Source: Variovorax sp. J22G73
GTDB taxonomy: Bacteria > Pseudomonadota > Gammaproteobacteria > Burkholderiales > Burkholderiaceae_C
Direction of reading: 5' to 3'
NCBI RefSeq assembly: GCF_030317035.1
Contig: NZ_JASZYK010000002.1
Span: forward strand, 806,001-870,000
Length of the DNA stretch: 64,000 bases
Positions within the stretch are counted from its first letter, which is position 1, and the number at the start of each line of letters is the position of its first letter. A program made the translations under genes and the position numbers. Shown here piece after piece: positions 51,049 to 59,154 of this stretch. The notes below the pieces were generated by a model. It searched no databases, was not told the DNA's origin, and saw only the letters and a list, made by a program, of their open reading frames with translations.

Positions 51049-52226
51049 ACCGCCTTCGCCTCGCGCAGCGCCGCGATGTCGGCGTCGCTCTTGCCCAGCC
51101 CGCGCAGGATGGCGTCGGTGTGCTCGCCCACGGCCGGCACCGGGTCCATGCGGTAGTCGAAGGCGCTCTGGCGCCCGGCCGGCAGCAGCGCCGGAATGTC
51201 GCCCGCGGGCGACCCCACCTGCCGCCAGCGGTCGCGCGCCCGCAGCTGCGGGTGCGCCCACAGGCCGGCCATGTCGTTCATGCGCGCATTGGCGATCTGC
51301 GCGGTGTCGAGCCGCTGCAGCACCTGCGCCGTGTCGAGCGCGCCGAAGGTCGCCACGATGAGTTCGCGCAGCGCCTCGCGGTTCTCGTTGCGCCGTGCGT
51401 TGCTGTCGAAGCGCGCGTCGCTTGCGAGCCCCGGCTGCAGCAGCACCTTCTCGCAGAACAGGCGCCACTCGCGCTCGTTCTGCAGGCCCAGCATCACCGT
51501 GCCGCCGTCGCCCGCGGGGAACGGGCCGTAGGGGTAGATGGTGGCGTGCGAGGCGGCGCTGCGCGGCGGCGGCGTGGCGCCTTCGTAGGCGTAGTACATC
51601 GGGTAGCCCATCCACTCGGCCAGCGACTCGAGCATCGACACGTCGATGTGCGAGCCCTTGCCCGTTTTGCCGCGCTGCAGCAGCGCGGCCAGGATGCCGG
51701 TGTACGCGTACATGCCCGCGGCGATGTCGGCGATGGAGTTGCCCGACTTGCACGGGTCCTCAGGCGTGCCCGTGACCGACAGGAAGCCCGCCTCGCTCTG
51801 TATGAGCAGGTCGTAGGCCTTCTTGTCGCGGTACGGGCCGTCGTCGCCGTAGCCCGAGATGTCGCACACGATGAGCCGCGGGTGCTTCGCCTGCAGCGCC
51901 TCGGCGCCCAGCCCCATGCGCGCCGCGGCGCCGGGCGCGAGGTTCTGCACCAGCACGTCGACGTCGGCCAGCAGCGCCTGCAGCACCTCGAGCGCGGCGG
52001 GCTGCTTCAGGTCGAGCGTGAGGCTTTCCTTCGAGCGATTCACCCACACGAAGTGCGAGGCCTCGCCGTTCACGCGCGCGTCGTAGGCACGGGCGAAGTC
52101 GCCCGCGCCGGGGCGCTCCACCTTGATCACGCGCGCGCCCAGGTCGGCGAGCTGGCGGGTGCAGAACGGCGCGGCAATGGCGTGTTCGAGCGAGACGACG
52201 GTGATGCCGTCCAGGGGTCGGGTCAT
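51045..52226 (-). CDS. CaiB/BaiF-type (class III) CoA transferase
   Basis: 393 aa. GITVVSLEHAIAAPFCTRQL at the N-terminus, LGARVIKVERPGAGDFAR, WVNRSKESLTLDLK, ISGYGDDGPYRDKKAYDLLI and the catalytic-type Asp at about residue 167 in GNSIADIAAGMYAYTGILAA. Transfers CoA between carboxylic acids by an aspartyl-anhydride mechanism. It is 17 bp from the MaoC gene upstream and overlaps the lyase downstream, so the three act together. Proposed role: activation of the imported dicarboxylate to its CoA ester. Confidence 0.92.
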   Translation of the reverse strand: MTRPLDGITVVSLEHAIAAPFCTRQLADLGARVIKVERPGAGDFARAYDARVNGEASHFVWVNRSKESLTLDLKQPAALEVLQALLADVDVLVQNLAPGAAARMGLGAEALQAKHPRLIVCDISGYGDDGPYRDKKAYDLLIQSEAGFLSVTGTPEDPCKSGNSIADIAAGMYAYTGILAALLQRGKTGKGSHIDVSMLESLAEWMGYPMYYAYEGATPPPRSAASHATIYPYGPFPAGDGGTVMLGLQNEREWRLFCEKVLLQPGLASDARFDSNARRNENREALRELIVATFGALDTAQVLQRLDTAQIANARMNDMAGLWAHPQLRARDRWRQVGSPAGDIPALLPAGRQSAFDYRMDPVPAVGEHTDAILRGLGKSDADIAALREAKAV

Positions 52227-52243
52227 GGGTGTTCTTTCGTCGC

Positions 52244-53182
52244 TCAGGCCAGCACCGCGGTGGCCTGCATGGTGAGCCAGCCGTCGGCGTCTTCGCCCCA
52301 CAGGCTGAAGGTCTTGCCATCGGCGCCTGCCTCGGCCGGCTTGCCGTGCACGCGAAACGGCGCGGTGTCGAAGGTCGGGCGCACCGCGCGGAACTCGAAG
52401 CGCGCAAGCTGCGCGCCCGGCACGTTGCGCCGCAGCAGGTCGAGCAGCAGCGTCGCGATGAGCGGGCCGTGCACGATCAGCCCCGGATAGCCCTCGACCT
52501 GCGTCACGTAGCGGCGGTCGTAGTGGATGCGATGCCCGTTGAAGGTGAGCGCCGAGTAGCGGAACAGCAGCACGTCGTCGGGCACGATGTCGCGGCTGAA
52601 GGCCCCGTCCTTGGGCAAGGGGATGGGCGCGGGCGTGGGCGGCGGCCCGGCGTCGCCCGCCCCGCTCCGTGGGGCGGCGGCGCGGTAGACGATGTCGTGC
52701 TCTTCCGTCAGCGCCAGCCCGCGTTCGTTGCGCACCTCGTGGCGCACCAGCACGAACACCAGTTCGCCGGTGCGCCCGGCCTTGTGCGTGACCGAGGCGA
52801 TGGTCGAGGTGCGCTCCACCTTGTCGCCCACCCGCAGCGGGTTGCCCGGCTCCCACGCGAGCCGCCCGCCGGCCCACATGCGGCGCGGCAGCGGCACGGG
52901 CGGCAGGAAGCCGCCGCGCTTCGCGTGGCCGTCCTCGCCGATTTCCGACTGCCGCGCGTGCGGCAAAAAGAAGAGCCAGTGCCACAGCGCGGGCAGCGGC
53001 GTGCCGGGCGCAGGCGGTGCGTCGTCGCGGTCTAGCGTGGCGGAAAGCGCGCGCACGGGCGCGGCGGTGATGTCGTCGGCCAGCGTTTCGCTGCGGCCTT
53101 GCCAGGCTTGCAGCCTGGCGAGCGCGTCGCTGTCGACCAGGGGTCGGGTGGTGTCGTTCATCGGCGTCTTTGGTTTCTTCAT
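52244..53182 (-). CDS. MaoC-family hot-dog hydratase (itaconyl-/mesaconyl-CoA hydratase-like)
   Basis: 312 aa with two hot-dog halves. The first (about 55-165) has the FAS1/HTD2-like PALWHWLFFLPHARQSEIGE and GGRLAWEPGNPLRVGD. The second carries the active site FNGHRIHYDRRYVTQVEGYP then GLIVHGPLIATLLLDLL with catalytic Asp/His positions. An ATG at 53161 is an alternative start. The same two-part architecture occurs in mesaconyl-C4-CoA hydratases and RipB/Ich. The start directly follows the stop of the second Bug gene. Confidence 0.85.
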   Translation of the reverse strand: MKKPKTPMNDTTRPLVDSDALARLQAWQGRSETLADDITAAPVRALSATLDRDDAPPAPGTPLPALWHWLFFLPHARQSEIGEDGHAKRGGFLPPVPLPRRMWAGGRLAWEPGNPLRVGDKVERTSTIASVTHKAGRTGELVFVLVRHEVRNERGLALTEEHDIVYRAAAPRSGAGDAGPPPTPAPIPLPKDGAFSRDIVPDDVLLFRYSALTFNGHRIHYDRRYVTQVEGYPGLIVHGPLIATLLLDLLRRNVPGAQLARFEFRAVRPTFDTAPFRVHGKPAEAGADGKTFSLWGEDADGWLTMQATAVLA

Positions 53183-54163
53183 TCAGTCGACCGCGGCACC
53201 GGAGGCCTTGACGATGCGCGCCCACTTGGCGAGGTCGTCCTGCAGCAGCGCCGAGAACTGTTCGGGGGTGGTGGGCGCGGCAATCTCCACGCCCTGCTGG
53301 TCGAGCTTGTCGCGCAGGTCTTTCGAGGCCAGCGCCTTGCGCGTGGCCTCCTGCAGGGTGGCCAGCACCTCGGGCGGCACGCCGGCGGGGGCGAACAGGC
53401 CGATCCACAGCGTGCCGTTGTAGCCGGGCACGGCCTCGGCGATGGTGGGCACGTCGGGCAGCACGGCGGAGCGCTTGTCGCCGCTCACGGCCAGCGCGCG
53501 CAGCTTGCCGGCCTTGATGTGCGCCAGCGCCGAGGGCAGGCTCGCGAACACGATCGGCAGCTGGCCGCCCAGCACGTCGTTCAGCGCTGGCGCCACGCCC
53601 TTGTATGGCACGTGCTGCAGCGAAATGCCCGCCATGCTGTTGAGCATTTCGCCCAGCAGGTGGTTCAGCGTGCCGTTGCCGGCGGAGGCGTACTGGTAGT
53701 TGGCGCCCTTCTGCCGCGCCAGCTTCAGGAACTCAGCGAAGTTCTTCGCCGGGAACGAGGGGTTCACCAGCAGCACGTTGGGCACCGCGCCGACGAGGCC
53801 GACCGGCTTGAAGTCCTTTACCGGGTCGAAGCCCGGGTTCTTGTACAAGGCCGGGTTGATCGCCTGGCTGCTGCTGATGGTCATGAGCAGCGTGTAGCCG
53901 TCCTTCGGGCCCTTGGCCACCAGCTGCGTGCCGATGTTGCCGCCCGCGCCGGGGCGGTTGTCGACCACCACGCTGGCGTTGTGCATCACCTCACCGAGCT
54001 TCTGGCCGACCAGGCGGCCGACGATGTCATTGGTGCCGCCGGCGGCCTGCGGGACCACGAGGGTCACGGGGCGCGAGGGATAGGTGTCGGCGTGTGCCGG
54101 GCCGGTGCAGGCCAGGGTGGCTGCCGCGGCGAACGCAAGCAGCGCGCGTGCGCGAAATCTCAT
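53183..54163 (-). CDS. Bug-family substrate-binding protein, second copy
   Basis: 326 aa from the ATG at 54163 (GGAGA upstream). Signal peptide ends near GPAHADTYP. Bug fold motifs: VTLVVPQAAGGTNDIVGRLV, VDNRPGAGGNIGTQLVAKG, LQHVPYKGVAPALNDVLGGQ. First gene of the operon and only about 30% alike to the one at 49085 by eye, so they probably bind different ligands. Divergent from the LysR gene, which likely controls it. Confidence 0.9.
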   Translation of the reverse strand: MRFRARALLAFAAAATLACTGPAHADTYPSRPVTLVVPQAAGGTNDIVGRLVGQKLGEVMHNASVVVDNRPGAGGNIGTQLVAKGPKDGYTLLMTISSSQAINPALYKNPGFDPVKDFKPVGLVGAVPNVLLVNPSFPAKNFAEFLKLARQKGANYQYASAGNGTLNHLLGEMLNSMAGISLQHVPYKGVAPALNDVLGGQLPIVFASLPSALAHIKAGKLRALAVSGDKRSAVLPDVPTIAEAVPGYNGTLWIGLFAPAGVPPEVLATLQEATRKALASKDLRDKLDQQGVEIAAPTTPEQFSALLQDDLAKWARIVKASGAAVD

Positions 54164-54228
54164 GTGGGGTGTCTCCATGGCCGCATGGTCGTTCGCCCTC
54201 CCCGCCCGCGCAATCTGCGAATTCGGAA

Positions 54229-54257
54229 CCCAGCCTTCTGCAATTCCGAAGGCTGGG
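54229..54257. promoter_or_regulatory. Inverted repeat between the Bug/CoA operon and its LysR gene
   Basis: CCCAGCCTTC and GAAGGCTGGG are perfect 10-bp arms around TGCAATTCC. The adjacent ATTCGG / ATTCCGAA sequences extend the dyad character. It lies in the 119-bp divergent region, 26 bp before the LysR ATG, a common place for a LysR-type binding site. A transcript hairpin is the alternative. Confidence 0.55.
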
Positions 54258-54282
54258 GCCTTTCCGGCGCCTACCATCGGCC

Positions 54283-55203
54283 ATGCTTTTCGACCTCACC
54301 GACCTGCGCCTGTACGTGGCCACCGCCGAGCTCGGCAACCTCACGCGCGCCGCCGAGCGCCAGCACCTGTCGCTGGCCGCGGCCAGCGCGCGCATCAAGG
54401 CGCTGGAGGCGCAGGCCGGCCTGCAGCTGCTGCAGCGCGAAGCACGCGGCGTGCGGCTGCTGCCGCCGGGCGAGGCCTTTCTGCACCATGCGCGGCTGGT
54501 GCTGCACCAGACCGAGCAGCTGCGCGACGACCTGCTCGAATACGGCGGCGGCCTGCGCGGCCACCTGCGCGTGTTCGCGAACACCACGGCCGTGACCGAC
54601 TTCCTGCCCGAGATCCTGCCGGGCTTCCTGGCGCGCAACCCGCGCATCAACGTCGACCTTCAGGAAAAACCGAATGCTCAGATCCCGCGCGGTGTGCGCG
54701 AGGGGCGCGCCGACATCGGCATCGTCGCGGGCGCGGTCGACACGCTGGGGCTGGAGTCGATCCACTTCAGCACCGACCGGCTGGTGCTGGTCACCGCGCG
54801 CAAGCACCGCTTCGCGAAGCGCCGGCGCATCGCGTTCGCCGAGACGCTCGACGAAGACGCCATCGGCATGCAGCAGGGCAGCACGCTGCAGGCCTTCCTG
54901 GCGCAGATCACCGACAACCTGGGCAGGCGGCAGAAGCTGCGCATCCAGCTCGGCAGCTTCGACGCCATGTGCCGGATGATCGGCAGCGGCGTGGGCATCG
55001 GGGTGGTGCCGGAGTCGGCCGCGCGGCGCAACCAGGAGAGCATGCAGCTCGCGCTCATCGAGCTGGCCGACGCGTGGTGCGTGCGCGAGCGGTACCTGCT
55101 GGTGCGCAGCCGCGCGGCCTTGCCGGTGTACGCGCAGGCACTGGTCGACACGCTGTGCAGGCACTACGCGGTGCCGGAGGCCGGGCCTGACGCGGCGCGA
55201 TGA
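54283..55203 (+). CDS. LysR-family transcriptional regulator
   Basis: 306 aa. Winged helix at about 1-62 (LRLYVATAELGNLTRAAERQ, SLAAASARIKALEAQAGLQL), then the periplasmic-binding-protein-like co-inducer domain (GHLRVFANTTAVTDFLPEIL, IGIVAGAVDTLGLESI, MIGSGVGIGVVPESAA). Transcribed divergently from the Bug/MaoC/CaiB/CitE operon across a region containing a 10-bp inverted repeat, so it is the probable activator with a dicarboxylate or its CoA ester as inducer. Confidence 0.9.
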   Translation: MLFDLTDLRLYVATAELGNLTRAAERQHLSLAAASARIKALEAQAGLQLLQREARGVRLLPPGEAFLHHARLVLHQTEQLRDDLLEYGGGLRGHLRVFANTTAVTDFLPEILPGFLARNPRINVDLQEKPNAQIPRGVREGRADIGIVAGAVDTLGLESIHFSTDRLVLVTARKHRFAKRRRIAFAETLDEDAIGMQQGSTLQAFLAQITDNLGRRQKLRIQLGSFDAMCRMIGSGVGIGVVPESAARRNQESMQLALIELADAWCVRERYLLVRSRAALPVYAQALVDTLCRHYAVPEAGPDAAR

Positions 55204-55264
55204 AAAGCGCCTGGGTAGGCCGTTTTTCAGCAGTTGTTATGCAAGTGTGTACAAGCCGGGTTAA

Positions 55265-55382
55265 TCCCCATTTTCTGTGTACAACTTTGGGGGCAACTCA
55301 GGCGGAGCTTTGTAAAACGAACGCAAGTGGTTGTTTTATAAAGGGATTCCACACTTTGCCCAAAATTTAAGCGGTGAACAAG
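55265..55382. repeat. 118-bp direct repeat, copy 1
   Basis: Runs from TCCCCATTTTCTGTGTACAA to GCGGTGAACAAG. Copy 2 (55490-55607) lies exactly 225 bp further on with no net insertion or deletion; by hand count 100 of 118 positions match. It contains a TAAAAC...GTTTTA dyad in the middle. The segment is far more AT-rich than the surrounding genes. No credible coding frame crosses it. Confidence 0.85.
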
Positions 55383-55424
55383 TTTCAAGGGCCTGAACGC
55401 CGTCGAATCAGGTCAAACCCTAGG

Positions 55425-55469
55425 TTTTGGCCAATTTTTCGATGCCCAGGCCTCGGTATCGGGCCAAAA
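55425..55469. other. Inverted repeat in the spacer between the direct repeats
   Basis: TTTTGGCC (55425-55432) and GGCCAAAA (55462-55469) are perfect 8-bp arms enclosing CGAT...ATCG, so a two-step hairpin could form. It lies directly before the 18-bp palindrome. Confidence 0.5.
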
Positions 55470-55487
55470 ACACGGGTTGACCCGTGT
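55470..55487. promoter_or_regulatory. Perfect 18-bp palindrome
   Basis: ACACGGGT-TG-ACCCGTGT, 8-bp arms around two bases, 2 bp before repeat copy 2. This size and symmetry is typical of a dimeric repressor site. No matching regulator gene is identified nearby. Confidence 0.55.
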
Positions 55488-55489
55488 AG

Positions 55490-55607
55490 TCCCCACTTTC
55501 TGTGCACAACTTTGGGGACAACTGAGGTGGAGCCTTGTAAAACGAATATAAGTCGTTGTTTTATATGGCTATTCCACACTTTGCCCATTTTTTGAGCGGT
55601 GAACAAG
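55490..55607. repeat. 118-bp direct repeat, copy 2
   Basis: Starts TCCCCACTTTCTGTGCACAA and ends GCGGTGAACAAG. The best-conserved blocks with copy 1 are ACAACTTTGGGG, TTGTAAAACGAA, GTTGTTTTATA, ATTCCACACTTTGCCCA and GCGGTGAACAAG. Changes cluster between the blocks, which suggests the blocks are under constraint. 55608-55665 contains nothing else I can support. Confidence 0.85.
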
Positions 55608-55665
55608 ATGCAACAGGCCTCACGAGGCCGCGCATCTTTTGTAGTCGAACGGCTTACAGCACCCG

Positions 55666-56256
55666 CTAGTACGGCGGTGCCTTGCGCGCCCGCTGCGCGC
55701 GCGCCGCCTCGGTCCACCAGGCCAGGTCGTCCGCGAACCGGCCAAAGGAACGGTCGAGCGACTCGCCCGCCGGCCCGGTCGGCTTGCCGTCGGCGTCCAG
55801 CGTCTGCGAGATGGGCCCGACGGCCAGCGTGCTCGACACCACCACCATGCCCATCTCGGACAGGATCGAATGCCACACCGTGCCCGAGCGCACGCCCGAG
55901 AAGCGCCCCGCCGAGTAGCTCGCCACCGCCGCGGGCCGCCAGAACCACTCTTCCAGAAAGTGGTCGGTGAGGTTCTTCAGCCCCGGCTGCGGGCCCCAGT
56001 TGTATTCGCCGGTGACGAACACGAAGGCGTCGGCCGTGCGGATCTTCTCGGCCAGCGCTTCCATGGCCGCGGGCGCGGTGCCCTTGGGATATTCCTTGTA
56101 CATGCGGTCGAGCATGGGCAGGCCGACCGCCTTGGCGTCGATGAACTCGGCGTCGTCGCCACGCGCGCGCAGCCCCTCGACGATGTAGTCGGCCAGCCGC
56201 ACGCCCATGCGGTCGGAGCGGTACGAACCGTAGAACACCAGGATCTTGTCGCTCAT
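55666..56256 (-). CDS. NAD(P)H-dependent FMN reductase / flavodoxin-like quinone reductase
   Basis: 196 aa. The FMN phosphate loop is LVFYGSYRSDRMGVRLADYI (about 6-25), followed by LPMLDRMYKEYP, FVFVTGEYNWGPQPGLKN (the flavin-contacting PEYN-like element) and SGRFSGVRSG. Cytoplasmic reductase of flavin, quinone or azo substrates. Separated from the GST gene by 66 bp, same strand. Confidence 0.86.
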   Translation of the reverse strand: MSDKILVFYGSYRSDRMGVRLADYIVEGLRARGDDAEFIDAKAVGLPMLDRMYKEYPKGTAPAAMEALAEKIRTADAFVFVTGEYNWGPQPGLKNLTDHFLEEWFWRPAAVASYSAGRFSGVRSGTVWHSILSEMGMVVVSSTLAVGPISQTLDADGKPTGPAGESLDRSFGRFADDLAWWTEAARAQRARKAPPY

Positions 56257-56322
56257 CGTTGCTCCGTGGGGCTGGGGACCGGCGGGGTCGGAAAGTACTG
56301 CGCCGCTCGGGGCGCTCGCTGC

Positions 56323-57207
56323 TCAGGAAGGCGTGGCCAGCTTGTCTTGCGTGCGCGTGTCGAAGTCGCTCGCGTCGTGGCGCTCGTGCAGCTGGCTGTC
56401 CGGCTGGCCCCAGGTGCGGTTGACCATGCGCCCGCGCTGCACGGCGGGGCGCTGCGCGATCTCGTCAGTCCAGCGCAGCACGTTCTTGTATTCGCCCACC
56501 GACAGGAACACGCCCGCTTCGTAGAGCTGCCCTTTGGCCAGCGTGCCGTACCAGGGCCACACGGCCATGTCGGCGATGGTGTATTCGTTGCCCGCCAGGT
56601 AGCGGCTCTCGGCCAGGCGGCGGTCGAGCACGTCGAGCTGGCGCTTCACTTCCATGGCGAAGCGGTCGATGGCGTATTCGATCTTCGTGGGCGCGTAGGC
56701 ATAGAAGTGGCCGAAGCCGCCGCCCAGGTACGGAGCGCTGCCCATCTGCCAGAACAGCCACGACAGGCATTCGGCGCGGGCTGCGCGTTCGCTCGGCAGG
56801 AAGGCGCCGAACTTCTCGGCCAGGTACTGCAGGATGGCGCCCGACTCGAACACCCGCACCGGCGCGGGCTCGCCGCGGTCGAGCAGCGCGGGAATCTTGG
56901 AGTTCGGGTTCACCGCCACGAAGCCGCTGGTGAACTGGTCGCCCTCGTTGATGCGGATCAGCCAGGCGTCGTACTCGGCGCCGGCGTGGCCCAGCGCCAG
57001 CAGTTCTTCGAGCATCACCGTCACTTTCACGCCGTTGGGCGTCGCCAGCGAATAGAGTTGCAGCGGATGCTTTCCCACCGGCAGGTCCTTGTCCTGGGTG
57101 GCACCCGCGATCGGGCGATTGATGTTCGCGAAACGCCCGCCGTTGTCCTTGTTCCAGGACCAGACGGTGGGCGGCGTGTAGACGCTTTCGGGGGTCGTGC
57201 CATTCAT
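56323..57207 (-). CDS. yghU: Glutathione-dependent disulfide-bond oxidoreductase (YghU-type GST)
   Basis: 294 aa, the normal YghU length with its N-terminal arm (YTPPTVWSWNKDNGGRFANI, NRPIAGATQDKDLPVGKHP) preceding the thioredoxin-like domain (LQLYSLATPNGVKVTVMLEE, SKIPALLD). The C-terminal helical domain has YLGGGFGHFYAYAPTKIEYA. YghU/YfcG relatives bind two glutathiones and reduce disulfides with little classical GST activity. Confidence 0.92.
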   Translation of the reverse strand: MNGTTPESVYTPPTVWSWNKDNGGRFANINRPIAGATQDKDLPVGKHPLQLYSLATPNGVKVTVMLEELLALGHAGAEYDAWLIRINEGDQFTSGFVAVNPNSKIPALLDRGEPAPVRVFESGAILQYLAEKFGAFLPSERAARAECLSWLFWQMGSAPYLGGGFGHFYAYAPTKIEYAIDRFAMEVKRQLDVLDRRLAESRYLAGNEYTIADMAVWPWYGTLAKGQLYEAGVFLSVGEYKNVLRWTDEIAQRPAVQRGRMVNRTWGQPDSQLHERHDASDFDTRTQDKLATPS

Positions 57208-57245
57208 GCGATGAGTTCCCAGGGGACAGAGGAGTTCGACAGACG

Positions 57246-57878
57246 ATGATCATTCTCTACGACTGCGCCACAGCGCCGAGTCCGCGCCGCGCGCGCATCC
57301 TGCTTGCCGAGAAGGGCATTGCGCACGACACGGTGCAGGTCGACCTCGCCCGTGGTGAGCAACTGGGCGCGGCCTACCGCGAGATCAATCCGCAGTGCAC
57401 CGTGCCCGCGCTGCGCACCGAGGAAGGCGCGCTGCTGGCCGACAACGCCGCCATTGCGGCCTACCTGGAAGCGCGCTACCCCGAGCCCGCGTTGATGGGC
57501 GTCACGCCGCAGGAAAAAGCCGAGGTCGCCAGCTGGAACTGGCGCGTGGAATTCGAGGGGCTGATGGCCATCGCCGAAACGCTGCGCAACAGCTCGCCCG
57601 CCATGGCCGACCGGGCGCTGCCCGGGCCGGTGAACTACGCGCAGATTCCCGAGCTCGCGCAGCGCGGGCTGGTGCGGGTGCAGAAGTTCTTCGAGACGCT
57701 GAACGAGAGACTGGCCGGGCGGGAGTTTCTCGCCGCCGACCGCTTCAGCCTGGCCGACATCACCGCCGTGGTGGCGGTGGATTTCGCGCGCGTGGTGCGG
57801 GTCAAGCCCGGGGAGCAGCACCCCGAGCTCGTGCGCTGGCGCGCGGCGATGGCGCTGCGGCCGTCGATGTCGCGCTGA
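57246..57878 (+). CDS. Glutathione S-transferase
   Basis: 210 aa. N-terminal thioredoxin fold LYDCATAPSPRRARILLAEK with the cis-Pro region INPQCTVPALRTEEGALLAD, then an all-helical domain containing FLAADRFSLADITAVVAVDF. Divergent from yghU, with only 38 bp between the start codons, so the pair shares a promoter region. Substrate unknown. Confidence 0.88.
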   Translation: MIILYDCATAPSPRRARILLAEKGIAHDTVQVDLARGEQLGAAYREINPQCTVPALRTEEGALLADNAAIAAYLEARYPEPALMGVTPQEKAEVASWNWRVEFEGLMAIAETLRNSSPAMADRALPGPVNYAQIPELAQRGLVRVQKFFETLNERLAGREFLAADRFSLADITAVVAVDFARVVRVKPGEQHPELVRWRAAMALRPSMSR

Positions 57879-57923
57879 GCGACACCAACGGCGGCGACGG
57901 CAGCGACCGCGGCGCCAAGGCGA

Positions 57924-59102
57924 TCAACGTTCGATCGTCAGCGCCACGCCCATGCCGCCGCCGATGCACAGCGAGGCGATGCCCTTCTTGGCGTTCTGGC
58001 GCTGCATTTCGTGCAGCAGCGTCACCAGGATGCGGCAGCCCGACGCGCCGATGGGGTGGCCGATGGCGATGGCGCCGCCGTTCACGTTCACCTTGTTCAC
58101 GTCCCAGCCCATCTCGCGGTTCACGGCGCAAGCCTGCGCGGCGAAGGCTTCGTTGATTTCCAGCAGGTCGAGGTCGGCGGCCTTCCAGCCGGCGCGCTGC
58201 AGCGCCTTGGTCGACGCGGGCACCGGGCCCATGCCCATGATGGCCGGGTCGAGGCCGGCGGTGGCGTAGCTGGCGATGCGGCCCAGCGGCTTCAGCCCGA
58301 GCGCGGCGGCCTTCTTGGCCGTCATGACCATCACGGCGGCGGCGCCGTCGTTCAGGCCCGAGGCATTGCCCGCGGTCACGCCGCCGGCCTTGTCGAAGGC
58401 GGGGCGCAGGCCGGCCAGGCCTTCGGCGCTGGTCTTGCGGTTGATGAACTCGTCCTTGTCGAAAACGACCGGGTCGCCCTTCTTCTGCGGAATGTTCACC
58501 GCGACGATCTCGTCCTTGAACTTGCCGGCGTCCTGCGCGGCGGCGGCCTTGGTTTGCGAGCCCAGGGCCAGCTCGTCCTGCGCGGCGCGGTCGATGCCGA
58601 ACTTCTTGGCCACGTTCTCGGCGGTGATGCCCATGTGGTACTGGTTGTAGACGTCCCACAGGCCGTCCACGATCATGGTGTCGACCAGCTTCCAGTCGCC
58701 CATGCGCTGGCCGTTGCGCGAGTTGGGCAGCACGTGGGGCGCCATGCTCATGTTTTCCTGGCCGCCGGCAATGACGATCTCGCTGTCGCCCGTGGCCACG
58801 GCCTGGGCCGCCAGCATCACGGCCTTCAGGCCCGAGCCGCACACGGCGTTAATGGTGAGCGCCGGCGTTTCCTTGGTGCCGCCGCCCTTCAGCCACGCCT
58901 GGCGCGCGGGGTTCTGGCCGGCACCGGCCGCCAGCACCTGGCCCATGATGGCCTCGCCGACCTGGTCGGCCGTGAGGTTGGCACGCGCAATCACTTCCTT
59001 GATGACGATGGCGCCCAGCTCGGTGGCCGCGATGCCGGCGAGCGAGCCGCCGAACTTGCCGACCGCCGTGCGTGCTGCCGAAACGATGACGATGTCTTCC
59101 AT
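57924..59102 (-). CDS. phaA: Acetyl-CoA C-acetyltransferase (beta-ketothiolase) PhaA
   Basis: 392 aa, standard thiolase length. The acyl-enzyme Cys is in INAVCGSGLKAV (about 88), QENMSMAPHVLPN follows, EINEAFAAQACAVNREMGWD, the catalytic His in GGAIAIGHPIGASG (about 349) and the C-terminal Cys in SLCIGGGMG. Condenses two acetyl-CoA to acetoacetyl-CoA. It lies 52 bp downstream of phaC in the same operon. Confidence 0.95.
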   Translation of the reverse strand: MEDIVIVSAARTAVGKFGGSLAGIAATELGAIVIKEVIARANLTADQVGEAIMGQVLAAGAGQNPARQAWLKGGGTKETPALTINAVCGSGLKAVMLAAQAVATGDSEIVIAGGQENMSMAPHVLPNSRNGQRMGDWKLVDTMIVDGLWDVYNQYHMGITAENVAKKFGIDRAAQDELALGSQTKAAAAQDAGKFKDEIVAVNIPQKKGDPVVFDKDEFINRKTSAEGLAGLRPAFDKAGGVTAGNASGLNDGAAAVMVMTAKKAAALGLKPLGRIASYATAGLDPAIMGMGPVPASTKALQRAGWKAADLDLLEINEAFAAQACAVNREMGWDVNKVNVNGGAIAIGHPIGASGCRILVTLLHEMQRQNAKKGIASLCIGGGMGVALTIER

Positions 59103-59154
59103 GAGGTTCTCCGTTGAAGTGATTTGAAATCCGTTGCGCCCTGGCGCGCCGCCG

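Noticed and set aside
55374..55595. 73-codon plus-strand frame across the repeats
   Set aside because: It uses a GTG without a ribosome-binding site, crosses the inverted repeat and palindrome, and is not conserved between the two repeat copies.
55265..55607. Direct repeats considered as attachment sites or insertion-sequence ends
   Set aside because: The copies are direct, only 225 bp apart, diverged, and no integrase or transposase lies between or beside them.
55265..55607. Replication origin interpretation
   Set aside because: TGTGTACAA/TGTGCACAA are only loosely like DnaA boxes and there is no dnaA, dnaN or parAB gene in the window.
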